A model generated the notes under the pieces. It had not been told where the DNA came from. It saw nothing but the letters and a program-made list of their open reading frames with translations, and did not search any database. Of a stretch of 64,000 bases of DNA, positions 9,598-18,752 are shown one piece after another. Every line of letters starts with the position of its first letter. Positions within the stretch are counted from its first letter, which is position 1. Origin of the DNA: CBDCZI01 sp965224495 (GTDB lineage Bacteria > Bacteroidota > Bacteroidia > Cytophagales > JAAEPT01); contig CBDCZI010000020.1 in NCBI GenBank assembly GCA_965224495.1, forward strand, positions 62,001 to 126,000, read 5' to 3'. The position numbers and the translations under genes were made by a program.

Positions 9598-11146
9598 TCA
9601 CCTTATCGGTAACTACTTTGTACTCTGGATCGTTTGGATCATCGTGTAAATGCACGTGATTTTTAATCGCAGATTTTTTTATTAAGAACTTAGAATCACG
9701 GCTCAAGTGACGTAATTTTAAGTGACTTTCTTTCTTTAAGTATTTTTCAGAGAGCGAATAAATCGCGTCAATTCCTGAATGATCAACTATTCGAGCCTCT
9801 TTAAAATCGATAATGATGTTTTTAGGATCATTGTCAACGTCAAACTTATCTAAAAAATGATTAAAAGACGCAAAAAAGAGCACACCTCTTACATAATATA
9901 ATTTAGTATTCTCATCAACCGTTTCTGCATAGATACGAATTTGGATCGCGTTTTCCCAAGCAAAGACCAAGGCTGAGACAATTACTCCAAACAACACCAC
10001 TAAAGCAGGGTATTCGGTTAAGATGGTTAGCCCTGAAACAATAATTAAGGTGATCGCATCTTTTAGAGGAATACGGTGAAAAAAGCGAATACCCGACCAA
10101 CTAAATAAACCAATGAAAACAGCAAAGTTGACGGCTAAAAAGACCGAAAAAGGAATAACACTCAAAATAGGTGATAAAAACAAAGCAGTGAACATTAACG
10201 TTATTGCGGCAACAATGGCAGAAAGTCGTTTTTTACCTCCCGATTTAATATTTAGTACTGTTGCTCCAATCATACCAATAGAAGGTAGTCCCATGGTAAA
10301 ACCTGATAAAATAGTAGCCACTCCTTGTGCTTGACACTCCTTGTTTCCTGTACCTCTTTGCCCTGTTAGTTCGTCAACCATCATTACGCAAAGTAAAGAT
10401 TCTACGGAAGCAAAAAATGCAATCAATAGAGAGAAAGGCAAAACAACCTCCACAAATTCGATAACAGAAAAAGACTGAAAATAAATTTCGGGAAGCTGTA
10501 AGATACCCAATTTGACCTGAAAAGAATCAAAGTAAGTTTGTAATGTAATCATTTGCTCTGTACTGAAAATAGTTGCTCCTAAAACGGCTACTACAAACAA
10601 AATCAATATAGAAGGAATCAATTTGAAATAACGAGGAATAATAAAAATTAACGCCAAAGACAATCCGAAAATAACTATTTCAATCAACAAGTTATGTTCA
10701 AACAGCTCTTCTGGATGATCAAATAGCGTATAGATCGACTTAACCAAATAAAGTAAAAGAAGGATAGAGAAACCATTCAAAAACCCCATATAGACACTTC
10801 GAGGGACTAAACGGATAAATTTACCGAGTTTGAAATAACCAATAAGAAACTGGAAAACACCACCTAAAATAATAGCTGGAAAAAGTAAATTTGTACCATA
10901 ATTAATAATAATAGTCACACAAATCAATGCAATTGCTCGTGAAGAACCTGTAATCATTCCTGGGCTTCCTGTAAATATAGCTGCGACCAAGCAAGATAAA
11001 CTTGCCGAAAACAAAGCATTTTCTGGTGAGATACCTGCTAAAAATGATATCGCTAATATTTCAGGGAAAAGGTAAAGCCCTGTGGTGAACCCTGCCAATA
11101 CCTCTTGTAAAGTACCTTGCTGACGATTAATGAAAAAACGAAACAT
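9581..11146 (-). CDS. SulP family anion transporter with STAS domain
   Basis: 521 residues with about ten to twelve hydrophobic segments over residues 12-400 and a cytoplasmic STAS domain from about 430 to the end (IIIDFKEARIVDHSGIDAI). The early TGLYLFPEILAISFLAG helix is the typical SulP entry motif. Family members carry sulfate, bicarbonate or other anions, usually with sodium or protons; the substrate cannot be told from sequence. Ser in DHSG is the STAS position that corresponds to the phosphorylated site in anti-sigma antagonists. It is the first gene of a two-gene unit with the TPR protein. Confidence 0.88.
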   Translation of the reverse strand: MFRFFINRQQGTLQEVLAGFTTGLYLFPEILAISFLAGISPENALFSASLSCLVAAIFTGSPGMITGSSRAIALICVTIIINYGTNLLFPAIILGGVFQFLIGYFKLGKFIRLVPRSVYMGFLNGFSILLLLYLVKSIYTLFDHPEELFEHNLLIEIVIFGLSLALIFIIPRYFKLIPSILILFVVAVLGATIFSTEQMITLQTYFDSFQVKLGILQLPEIYFQSFSVIEFVEVVLPFSLLIAFFASVESLLCVMMVDELTGQRGTGNKECQAQGVATILSGFTMGLPSIGMIGATVLNIKSGGKKRLSAIVAAITLMFTALFLSPILSVIPFSVFLAVNFAVFIGLFSWSGIRFFHRIPLKDAITLIIVSGLTILTEYPALVVLFGVIVSALVFAWENAIQIRIYAETVDENTKLYYVRGVLFFASFNHFLDKFDVDNDPKNIIIDFKEARIVDHSGIDAIYSLSEKYLKKESHLKLRHLSRDSKFLIKKSAIKNHVHLHDDPNDPEYKVVTDKVIENYG

Positions 11147-11221
11147 TATTTTTTAAAATCTTTAGTACAAAATACAGCGTTTTTTTGAATTGACCTAATA
11201 TCAAAAAAAACAAACACAAAA

Positions 11222-11250
11222 AAACCGCTATTCATTACAAATAGCGGTTT
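11222..11250 (-). terminator. Intrinsic terminator after the lipoprotein operon
   Basis: A perfect 11-bp inverted repeat (AAACCGCTATT / AATAGCGGTTT) with a 7-base loop, flanked on its low-coordinate side by an A-rich run that reads as a T tract on the minus strand. It lies 23 bases past the stop of the 11274 gene. Confidence 0.75.
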
Positions 11251-11273
11251 AATAGTTTTAAGAGTAAAAGTAT

Positions 11274-11849
11274 TTATTTAGACATTTTATTCATTTCTTC
11301 ATTAAATGTTTCTTTGAATTTTTCGTAATCGTAATCCACTTTCAACATTTCGTCTTTCGATAATTTCTCATTCATCTTAGTTAACAACTCAGCTCCCGAA
11401 AGTTCCATACCCATGTAGTAGGTGTATTTCAATGTATTGCTATTTTGAGTGACTTTTTCACAAATGATTTTCAAACCTTGTAACTCTTGGTTTACAATTT
11501 CTCTAGACAAAGACTCAAAACGCTCTTCAATCTCCTCTTTGTTGTTGTATTCTCTTGAGTTTACATAGTTATCAGTAACCGCTTTTACTGTTGTATTGAT
11601 ATTTGAGGCAATGTAATTTCTTGCATTAGACATTGCTTTTTTCTTAGCCGTTTCCCTGTCAGTACTTTCTCCTGTCGCAGATGCTCTAAAGTATTCTTTC
11701 GAATTTTGGTAATCTGATCCTTCACAAAAAAGTTTAACCTCAATATCTTTTCCTGCTTTTGCAGGTGCAGTTTTATTCTTCTTACAAGAAGATACAGCCA
11801 AAGTAAGACCTAGCAAACTTAAAGCGATAATTTTAGTAGTAATTTTCAT
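11274..11849 (-). CDS. LPP20-like lipoprotein
   Basis: 191 residues. Residues 1-22 are a lipoprotein signal with lipobox AVSSC (Cys22). The body (about 45-165) has the pattern of the LPP20/FlgP-like fold: a Ser/Thr-containing strand, then RETAKKKAMSNARNYIASNI, a helix typical of that family, then strands including YTYYMGMEL. Third gene of an apparent operon of three lipoproteins, separated from the second by 62 bases and followed by a terminator. Function unknown; members of this superfamily sit in outer-membrane assemblies next to flagella, curli or peptidoglycan synthases in Proteobacteria. Confidence 0.7.
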   Translation of the reverse strand: MKITTKIIALSLLGLTLAVSSCKKNKTAPAKAGKDIEVKLFCEGSDYQNSKEYFRASATGESTDRETAKKKAMSNARNYIASNINTTVKAVTDNYVNSREYNNKEEIEERFESLSREIVNQELQGLKIICEKVTQNSNTLKYTYYMGMELSGAELLTKMNEKLSKDEMLKVDYDYEKFKETFNEEMNKMSK

Positions 11850-11911
11850 ATTGATTTATTTAAAGTTTAATTCGTTTTTGATGTTTTACATATACCGTGC
11901 CGAAAAGTTAA

Positions 11912-13276
11912 TTATTTAAAAATAACTTTTCCCATTTCCGCTAGTATTTTTTTATTAATAGATTTTAATGCTCTTTTGTAAGCATCCTCTCCTGCCTTCA
12001 AATAGTCTAATTGAACTCCTTTTATGTCAATTAACTTTCCTGTGTAGAGCGTTTTATTTGTAACCTTTTTTTTCATAACAAACGAGGCTGTCAAATAACT
12101 ACTGAAGATACCCGAGGTCTCTAAGCCTTTTTTTGTATCTGAAGAAATAAAATAAATGAGGTCTGCAGACTGTTTTGATGAGGCAATAGTAAACCCTTGA
12201 TTAATTAGTTGTTTTGTGGTGTAGTCTTTTAATAAGTTAGTTGTTGACAATAACCCAAATAATTTTTCTACCGATGAAACATAAACACTCGGCTTTCCTA
12301 CCGCAAGATAAATAGCCTTTTGAGGTAAAACAATATTATCTAGTGTCGTTTTATAAAAAGCATTTTGTGTTTTTGTTTTTTCAAAATCAAGAGATACAAT
12401 TAACTCTTGATTTCTTACCGCTGATTGTACTGAAGATAAAACAAAATTTACTTCTCCGTATTTATTCGTTTGAGCAGTAGAACTTAATTTACCTTCTCCT
12501 GAAGAAAACTCAATAGACAAAGGGTAATTCTCTAATCCTCTATTTTTGTATTGTACCGCTGCTTTTATCATTTTATCACCTGTAATTCCTCGTACATAAG
12601 TTATTTGCGGTGAGGAGGTAATCGTAATGTCATTCATTAATTTTTGAATGGAATTATAAATTTCAGAACCCAAATAAATGGTTTTACCTTGGTACTCTAC
12701 CCCGTTTAACTCGCCCAAATAATTTTCTAATGTATGCAAAGCACTTAGATAACTGTGCAAAGCGGGTAATAGCTGTCTTTGTTTTTCAAAAGCTAAGCCT
12801 TTTTTATAGCTACTTAAGGCTAAACGCTGTGCTGTTTGCTGTTTCTCACGTTGTATTTCTTTAAATTTAGCTTTAGATAAACGGTAGTAAACCCAATATT
12901 CTTTATCGTTTTCCCAAGCATCAATAAGCTCGAACCCTTCAATCTCTTGCGAGGTTTTACTTTTGATTATAGATTCGTAATTATCTCTGTATGTCCCATT
13001 TTTATCTAATTGAAACAAGACCGAACTACTTTCTATTCTTATTTTTATTTCAGAAGCTAAATCTTCTAGTGCCTTTATTTTTCCGTTAGCTGCATAATCG
13101 AGCGGAAAGCTTGTTTTTGATGTACCTGAAATACCAATATAAAAAGCCGAACTTATCGGTCGATTTTTCATCCAATCTGCACGAGCATCTTCTACCTCAA
13201 TGATTATTGGCGTTTGTTTTGTTTTACAGCCTAATAACAAAAACAAAAGGGCAAGACTAAATCCTAGTGTTTTCAT
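11912..13276 (-). CDS. LPP20-domain lipoprotein, second gene of the CsgG-like operon
   Basis: 454 residues with lipobox LLLGC (Cys17). Residues 30-145 match the LPP20 pattern: ADWMKNRP near the start, IGISG, a helix with KALEDLASEIKIRIES, and YWVYYRLSK. A helical stretch (150-215) and a beta-sandwich-like middle (225-305, with LSTTAQTNKYGEVNF-type immunoglobulin-like strands) follow, then a second alpha/beta region to the end. The start overlaps the upstream CsgG-like gene by 20 bases, which implies translational coupling. Probably an outer-membrane lipoprotein working with its neighbours. No activity can be assigned. Confidence 0.7.
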   Translation of the reverse strand: MKTLGFSLALLFLLLGCKTKQTPIIIEVEDARADWMKNRPISSAFYIGISGTSKTSFPLDYAANGKIKALEDLASEIKIRIESSSVLFQLDKNGTYRDNYESIIKSKTSQEIEGFELIDAWENDKEYWVYYRLSKAKFKEIQREKQQTAQRLALSSYKKGLAFEKQRQLLPALHSYLSALHTLENYLGELNGVEYQGKTIYLGSEIYNSIQKLMNDITITSSPQITYVRGITGDKMIKAAVQYKNRGLENYPLSIEFSSGEGKLSSTAQTNKYGEVNFVLSSVQSAVRNQELIVSLDFEKTKTQNAFYKTTLDNIVLPQKAIYLAVGKPSVYVSSVEKLFGLLSTTNLLKDYTTKQLINQGFTIASSKQSADLIYFISSDTKKGLETSGIFSSYLTASFVMKKKVTNKTLYTGKLIDIKGVQLDYLKAGEDAYKRALKSINKKILAEMGKVIFK

Positions 13277-14612
13277 AAGCTAAAATCTGATTGGTTACTG
13301 TTTTTGAAATGTCCTTGTAGATTACAGGGGACAATTCACTAAATGATTTCAAGTAAGAACGTGCTGTAAACAATTGCTCAAAAGACCTTTTCTGACGGTA
13401 ACTCGCATTTTCAGAAGGATATAATTCTCTGTAATTACCTTGGTAGGTCGCATACCTTATCTTGTCAGAAGTGGTACGAGTAAACGAACCTGTACGCAAA
13501 ATCTCTCCCGTTTCAGAAGATATTAATTGGTAATTATAAGTAATAGATACAGAAATATTATTTGTGTATTCTGTGTAATATTGTCTTCTAAATTGCGTGA
13601 TGGTAAAATGTCTTTTTAGTTGTCGGTCATACTTTTGGAGTTCATATTTCTCAAAGGCTACTTTACGTGTACTTCGAGGGTATATTCTTTTATTCTCATT
13701 AATAGATACAACTTCACCGATAACGACAGCTTTTACTCCTAATATTTGTCCCGCACGAGAGGCTGTTCGTTCATCGACAACCCCTCCTAAAGCTAGCTTT
13801 TGTTCTGCAATTAAACGCTCTGTATTTTCTCTATCTACAACTACTAAAAAAGGATTCTTTGACCTAGTCAAATCATTTGCTATTGTTTTGTTTATCGCCG
13901 AACGAATAGCTGCGTATTGTTTTTTTTCTCGGTAAGGTAAAAATGTAACCGTAAACATTGCTGACTGCCGACTTTCTTTTTTTAATTCAAAGGCGTCTTT
14001 GTAATTTTTATTTGCAGTAACTACTTTGTCAAAAAGAAAGTACGCTGAACGGTAATGCTCAATATCCATCTCTTCCAATCCTTTTTGATACAAAGGTTCG
14101 GCGTAGGCAACTTTACTTAACGCTGCCGCTTCTTTGTAATCTGGCTCTATTGCAATAATTTCATTAAATACATTTTCTGCTTTAGCGTATTCTTTTTTGG
14201 CTATGAGTACCCTACCTTCTCTGTATATTTTATCAAAATATTTTTCTTTTGATACGGTGAAATAACCTGCGTAATGTGAAGGGAAATCTAAGACAACGCT
14301 TACTCCTTTTAATTTAGTGTCGTATTTTTGGGCGTCTATATAAGAATAAACAGCTTCTCTGTAATTAGCAAAAGAATAGGCTTTGTAAAACACTTCTAAT
14401 TTGTCATCTAATACTTTTTGTCCTGTGTTTTTCAGTCCAATGATTGCCTTTGTGTTTTTGTAATTGCGCTTTAATCCGTCATAATAAAAGTCGGACGCAT
14501 CTTTGTACAACCCAGCAGTTTCCAACTCCAAGGCTTTTTTGACCATCTTTCGAGAACCTGTACAGGCTACAACAAGTAGGGCAAGAAGAGAATATGTAAT
14601 AAGCTTTTTCAA
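13257..14612 (-). CDS. CsgG-like lipoprotein with N-terminal TPR region
   Basis: 451 residues with lipobox LVVAC (Cys17). Residues 25-215 are helical and TPR-like. From about 222 the CsgG/FlgT-type fold appears: VTFLPYREK, then a helix, VVVDRENTERLIAEQKLA, then ASRAGQILGVKAVVIGEV, which is the conserved core of CsgG-superfamily proteins. CsgG itself forms the outer-membrane pore for curli, but many relatives do not form pores and this one has a long N-terminal extension that CsgG lacks. First gene of the three-lipoprotein operon (14612 to 11274). Confidence 0.75.
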   Translation of the reverse strand: MKKLITYSLLALLVVACTGSRKMVKKALELETAGLYKDASDFYYDGLKRNYKNTKAIIGLKNTGQKVLDDKLEVFYKAYSFANYREAVYSYIDAQKYDTKLKGVSVVLDFPSHYAGYFTVSKEKYFDKIYREGRVLIAKKEYAKAENVFNEIIAIEPDYKEAAALSKVAYAEPLYQKGLEEMDIEHYRSAYFLFDKVVTANKNYKDAFELKKESRQSAMFTVTFLPYREKKQYAAIRSAINKTIANDLTRSKNPFLVVVDRENTERLIAEQKLALGGVVDERTASRAGQILGVKAVVIGEVVSINENKRIYPRSTRKVAFEKYELQKYDRQLKRHFTITQFRRQYYTEYTNNISVSITYNYQLISSETGEILRTGSFTRTTSDKIRYATYQGNYRELYPSENASYRQKRSFEQLFTARSYLKSFSELSPVIYKDISKTVTNQILAYENTRI

Positions 14613-14663
14613 ATGTCTTTAATTTATCTTAATAGTAGAATCTATAATCGTGCCAATTACAAA

Positions 14664-15734
14664 TTAAGCGTGTTTAAATCCTTCTTCGACTCCGAAAAAT
14701 TCAGTGATGTCCTTTTCACGTTTACCGTTACAAATCAAAATTAGGTAATCGCCTTTTCCGATGAGCAGGTTTTCCTCAGGGTTTTTTATCAAGTGACGTT
14801 TGCCATTGATGAGTTTACTAATCCCTAAAAGCACGGTGTTAAATCGCTTTTTCATATCAAAAAAGGCACTGTTGTAATCTTCACCAATAAGGGTGTTGCT
14901 ACTGATAACCAAAAATTCTTTGATATCATAATCATCGTCTGTTTTGGCGTAAGAAAGTAGTTCTTCGCCCAAAGAGGCTACGTCTGGTTCGAAAATGTAA
15001 CTTGCCAATAATTTAGAAGACAATTCGTATTTAGACAAGGGGTAAGTGACTCCTGCTGTCTTAAAGGTGTCTTTTAAATCGGTGTTGTCTAAGGTGACGA
15101 TGTACTTGGTGTTGGGAAATTCTCTTTTTAAGTTTAAGGTATGTACCAATTTTTGCGAGTCATCTCCTGCGTTGATAAAGACCATCACCGATTTGTGGAT
15201 GTTGGCTTTTCTTAATGTTTCGTAGTTGTCAAATTCGGTATAGAGGGCAAATATTTGTTTGGGTCTTTTGGCGAAATGTTCGTAAATCAAATCCAAGTTT
15301 TCTTTGTTGCGTGTTACAATGGCTAATTTGTAACCTACTTCTACCAATTGATCGGCTACGGCTTTACTGTAACTATCCCACCCAATAATCACGGTGTGCT
15401 TTTCAAAATTTGTTCCGTTAAATCCCATTCTTTTGTGTTCGTTGATGATTGTGATATAGCTTGTTAATTTACTGACTACAAAACCAAATAGTCCAATACT
15501 TCCTAAGACAAAAATAAATCCTATGATTTTTCCGTTTGTCGTATTTGGCACGTAATCTCCATAACCGACTGAGGATATAGTGACAACTGAGTACCATGCG
15601 CCTTTCCAGAAGGTATCGATGGCGGAGTTAGAGTCTTGTGTCTCAAAATAAACAAGCAAATATACTAAACCTGTATAGATACTTAAAAAGACAGCTAGAA
15701 AACTTATTACGTCTTTGAAGCGTGTTTTTAACAT
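14664..15734 (-). CDS. Two-TM potassium channel with RCK (TrkA-N/TrkA-C) domain
   Basis: 356 residues. Two membrane helices (about 9-30 and 70-95) flank a pore loop with the selectivity filter TISSVGYGDY (residues 52-61; VGYGD is the K+ filter). From about 112 a TrkA-N (RCK) Rossmann domain follows; its glycine motif is changed to IIGWDSYSKA, so nucleotide binding may differ from NAD-binding RCK domains. Residues 270-345 look like TrkA-C, a ligand-binding regulatory domain. Probably a gated inner-membrane K+ channel. It stands alone, upstream of the lipoprotein operon on the same strand. Confidence 0.88.
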   Translation of the reverse strand: MLKTRFKDVISFLAVFLSIYTGLVYLLVYFETQDSNSAIDTFWKGAWYSVVTISSVGYGDYVPNTTNGKIIGFIFVLGSIGLFGFVVSKLTSYITIINEHKRMGFNGTNFEKHTVIIGWDSYSKAVADQLVEVGYKLAIVTRNKENLDLIYEHFAKRPKQIFALYTEFDNYETLRKANIHKSVMVFINAGDDSQKLVHTLNLKREFPNTKYIVTLDNTDLKDTFKTAGVTYPLSKYELSSKLLASYIFEPDVASLGEELLSYAKTDDDYDIKEFLVISSNTLIGEDYNSAFFDMKKRFNTVLLGISKLINGKRHLIKNPEENLLIGKGDYLILICNGKREKDITEFFGVEEGFKHA

Positions 15735-15819
15735 TGTTGGTTTTTGTGTAAGGTTGAAGTTACAAAATTCATTTTTTTAGTGAAAGAATAAAAACGGTTT
15801 TTTGTAAAAGTAAATGAAA

Positions 15820-15994
15820 GGCGCTACCCTTTGTGGTACGCCGCGTGAGGGATTGAAGCGGAAATCCTTTGGTGTTGTTGCTCTGTGTTGGGTGTATTGA
15901 ACGGTGGTGTTTGGTTGAGGAATGTAAAGAATGATACCTTTGACACCAAAGATTGAGAGTGAAAAGCCCGACCCGACGCAGGAGGGACACGCCC
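15820..15994 (-). repeat. Dispersed intergenic element, copy A
   Basis: This gene-free stretch of 351 bases (15735-16085) holds a GC-richer element. Read on the minus strand it has a block with GTCGGGTCGGGCTTTTCACT then CAATCTTT, and about 80 bases later AAAGGATTTCCGCTTCAATC and CCCTCACGCGG. Copy B at 40525-40700 on the plus strand has the same two blocks with the same spacing. A 97-codon open frame here (15769-16062, -) has no protein-like features and I do not count it as a gene. Confidence 0.55.
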
Positions 15995-16073
15995 TTAAGT
16001 TTGTTATGGTTACATTTTATGTCTATTTGTGTACTTTTTTTGGTATAAAATTCATAATTCACTATATCCCTAT

Positions 16074-16081
16074 TATCTTTG
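16074..16081 (+). promoter_or_regulatory. Candidate -7 promoter element for pheS
   Basis: TATCTTTG matches the Bacteroidota -7 consensus TAnnTTTG and ends four bases before the pheS ATG. No clear -33 TTG is seen at the usual distance. If used, the transcript would begin at or next to the start codon. Confidence 0.45.
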
Positions 16082-16085
16082 TAAT

Positions 16086-17111
16086 ATGTTAGAAAAGGTA
16101 AAACAACTTTTTAAGGAAGTAGAAGAATACGCAGTCGAATCTAAGGATCATTTGGAGGAATACCGTTTGAGATTTGTCTCGAAAAAGAGTGAAATTTCAG
16201 ATTTGTTTGCTGATTTTAAAAATGTAGCCAATGACCAAAAAAAAGAGTTTGGGCAGGAGCTAAATAAATTGAAACAATTGGCTGAGGCAAAATTTAAGGA
16301 TTATGTTTCGGCTATCGAAGAGGCGGAAGATGAAGCGTCGGCTGATGATTTGGATTTGACCTTACCGACTATTCCCAACGAAATGGGTGGAAGACACCCT
16401 CTTTCAGTTGTTCGTGGGCAGATTATAGATATTTTTAGAAATATTGGTTTTAGTGTTTCGGATGGTCCGGAAATTGAGGATGATTATCATAATTTCACGG
16501 CTTTAAATTTCCCTGAAAACCACCCTGCTCGTGAGATGCAGGATACTTTTTTTATTGAGAAAAATCCTGATATTGCATTGCGTACACACACTTCATCGGT
16601 GCAAGTACGATTAATGGAGGGTGGAAAGCCGCCATTTCGTTCGTTGATGCCTGGGCGTGTGTATAGAAACGAAGCTATTTCGGCTCGTGCGCATTGTGTG
16701 TTTCATCAGATTGAGGGTTTATATGTTGATAAGAAAGTGAGTTTTGCTGACTTAAAGCAAACGATGCTTTATTTTGCAGAAGAGCTTTTTGGAAAGGGTA
16801 CAAAAATCAGATTGAGACCTTCTTATTTCCCGTTTACTGAGCCTAGTGCAGAACTTGATATTTACTGGGGTTTGAAAACGGAACAAGATAAAAGAATTAC
16901 CAAAGGTACAGGTTGGCTAGAAATTGGTGGTTGTGGTATGGTTGACCCTAATGTATTGAAAAACGCAGGTATCGACCCCGAAGAGTTTTCTGGTTTTGCT
17001 TTTGGCGTGGGCGTAGAGCGTATCACCATGCTAAAATACCAAATTAAAGATTTAAGGTTGTTTACCGAAAATGACACACGTTTCTTGAAACAATTTCAAG
17101 GGATAATGTAA
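16086..17111 (+). CDS. pheS: Phenylalanine--tRNA ligase alpha subunit
   Basis: Catalytic subunit that charges tRNA-Phe together with PheT (not in this window). I choose the ATG at 16086 (MLEKVKQLFKEVEEY), giving 341 residues, the family's usual size; the frame stays open upstream to 16029 but that extension crosses the promoter-like element and does not look like PheS. An N-terminal coiled coil (1-90) precedes the class II core, with LPTIPNEMGGRHPLSVV, motif 2 region LMPGRVYRNEAISARAHCVF, and motif 3 FAFGVGVERITML near the C terminus. A terminator follows. Confidence 0.96.
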   Translation: MLEKVKQLFKEVEEYAVESKDHLEEYRLRFVSKKSEISDLFADFKNVANDQKKEFGQELNKLKQLAEAKFKDYVSAIEEAEDEASADDLDLTLPTIPNEMGGRHPLSVVRGQIIDIFRNIGFSVSDGPEIEDDYHNFTALNFPENHPAREMQDTFFIEKNPDIALRTHTSSVQVRLMEGGKPPFRSLMPGRVYRNEAISARAHCVFHQIEGLYVDKKVSFADLKQTMLYFAEELFGKGTKIRLRPSYFPFTEPSAELDIYWGLKTEQDKRITKGTGWLEIGGCGMVDPNVLKNAGIDPEEFSGFAFGVGVERITMLKYQIKDLRLFTENDTRFLKQFQGIM

Positions 17112-17122
17112 TTTAAACAAAT

Positions 17123-17150
17123 AAAAAAGGTTCCAATTGGAGCCTTTTTT
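17123..17150 (+). terminator. Terminator of pheS, shared with the convergent gene
   Basis: AAAAAAGGTTCC and GGAGCCTTTTTT form a 12-bp stem (one G-T pair) with an AATT loop and built-in T run. It sits between convergent genes and touches the stop codon of the minus-strand gene at 17149, so it may work in both directions. Confidence 0.75.
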
Positions 17151-18750
17151 ATTTGTCATCGTAATCCTGTTTGTCTTCAAGTATTCGTTTCCTATTATAA
17201 TTAAAAGTAGTATCGAATAGACTTCTCTTTTTATTTAAATAAGGGGTTTTTATAAAATTCAAATCTATTATTGAATGGAAAAGATCGTCGGAAACGAAAG
17301 GTTTTGTGCTGTTCGTTTTTATGGTTTGTTCTTTTACTGCTCGTTTGTTAATATAGCTACTGGATAGCCATACTAAAAAAGGAATCTCAACATTAGCCTT
17401 AGGCAATGTTTTGGCATAGTCATGTCCTACGTTACCTGATTCGTCGTACACATTTTCTCCGTGGTCAGCTAAATAAATACAAGACGAGAGAAGTGCGGGA
17501 TTTGCTTTATTGTTATTTTTTAAGAGTTCAAAAATTTCGTCCACAATAAAATCGTTATACAGAATAGAATTGTCGTATTGAGCAATAGTTTCTTGCTTAT
17601 TGCTTACACCTTTAAATTTATTATAATGAGTAGGGTACCTTTTTGCGTAAGCCGAATGACTTCCCATAAGGTGTAAAACGATAAACTTTTTCTGTGCTGT
17701 ATCTTTTAGCACCTTTTCTAAAGGCCTGAATAATTTTTCATCATAAGATGCCGTGTGTGTGGCTTCAGCAGAAGAGCTACTTGCGATATTAACAAATGTT
17801 CTCTCGTCTGATTTATTGGCAAATACAGTGACAAGGTTGTCCCAAACTCCAATGGGAGATTGGTTGGAGAGCCAAAAAGTCTTAAATCCTGCTGAATGAA
17901 AAACGTCTATAATATCAATGTTTTTTTTACCCTCTATTTTACGGTCTAAATTAGACAACGTCAGAATAGACAAAACGCTACTCAGTGTGTTTGAATAAGG
18001 AGAAACTACATCATCGAAAACATGTATGTCGGAGCGTTTTTTGAGTTTTGGAGAAGTTACTTTTTCATACCCATAGAGAGATAGGTGGTTTCGATTACAA
18101 GATTCCCCAAGTATTAACACAAAAATTTCTTGTTGGTTTTCTTCCTGAGCGTTAGCTTCTACTTCTTTAGGAATGACTTCTTTCATTACCTCTTCATACA
18201 TTTTTATTTTCTCTATAAAAGATGCTCCTGTTTTGACGACTTGCGGAACACCTTTGCGAATTAGACGGTTATGGTAAATGTTTTCACCTATAAAGGTACT
18301 ACTAACCAACAGGACTAACCCTACGATTACAGGTTGGTATCTCGTCTGACTTGGTATCTCTTTTTTAAGAAAGGAGAGGTAATAGATAAAGCAATAAGGT
18401 AGTAATAAAAGTAAACGGTAAGTTGCTTTTAAATTCAAAAAGTCATTCGCTTCTTCGATATTTGTATTTGCCATAACCAAAACACTTGTTAAACTGATAG
18501 GGGATTTTAGGATAACCCAATGAGATATTTCGAGAAATCCAATAACGAAATAAAGAAATAAAACAACGTGATTGAAGAGTTTGCTTTTAAGAAGTAAGGC
18601 AGGAATAGTTAAAAGAGGTAACCAAATCAGATTAATAGCAATGTATCGACTATCAAACAAATCAGCGTCAATAACCAAGCCTACAGCCATAGGGTAGGCG
18701 ATTAATAGTAACAGGTAAATAGGGAATATTTTCTTTATCGTCTTCATCAC
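17149..18750 (-). CDS. Phosphoethanolamine transferase-like membrane sulfatase-fold enzyme
   Basis: 533 residues: about five membrane helices (residues 10-165) then an alkaline-phosphatase/sulfatase-fold catalytic domain outside the membrane. The family motif LGESCNRNHLSLYGY (about 214-228) supplies the metal-binding Glu216; Thr255 in SNTLSSV fits the nucleophile position of EptA-type enzymes; LADHGENVYD supplies the later Asp-His metal pair. Family members move phosphoethanolamine from phosphatidylethanolamine to lipid A or other glycans. The acceptor here is unknown. The stop of the upstream MATE gene lies two bases before this start, so the pair is one transcription unit. Confidence 0.82.
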   Translation of the reverse strand: MMKTIKKIFPIYLLLLIAYPMAVGLVIDADLFDSRYIAINLIWLPLLTIPALLLKSKLFNHVVLFLYFVIGFLEISHWVILKSPISLTSVLVMANTNIEEANDFLNLKATYRLLLLLPYCFIYYLSFLKKEIPSQTRYQPVIVGLVLLVSSTFIGENIYHNRLIRKGVPQVVKTGASFIEKIKMYEEVMKEVIPKEVEANAQEENQQEIFVLILGESCNRNHLSLYGYEKVTSPKLKKRSDIHVFDDVVSPYSNTLSSVLSILTLSNLDRKIEGKKNIDIIDVFHSAGFKTFWLSNQSPIGVWDNLVTVFANKSDERTFVNIASSSSAEATHTASYDEKLFRPLEKVLKDTAQKKFIVLHLMGSHSAYAKRYPTHYNKFKGVSNKQETIAQYDNSILYNDFIVDEIFELLKNNNKANPALLSSCIYLADHGENVYDESGNVGHDYAKTLPKANVEIPFLVWLSSSYINKRAVKEQTIKTNSTKPFVSDDLFHSIIDLNFIKTPYLNKKRSLFDTTFNYNRKRILEDKQDYDDK

Positions 18751-18752
18751 AA

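Noticed and set aside
15769..16062. A 97-codon open frame on the minus strand in the gap before pheS
   Set aside because: It overlaps the dispersed element, has no signal or domain, and its composition is unlike neighbouring proteins. I treat it as chance.
16029..16085. A longer pheS start at TTG/ATG-like positions from 16029
   Set aside because: The extra 19 codons cross the promoter element and do not match PheS; the ATG at 16086 gives the usual length.
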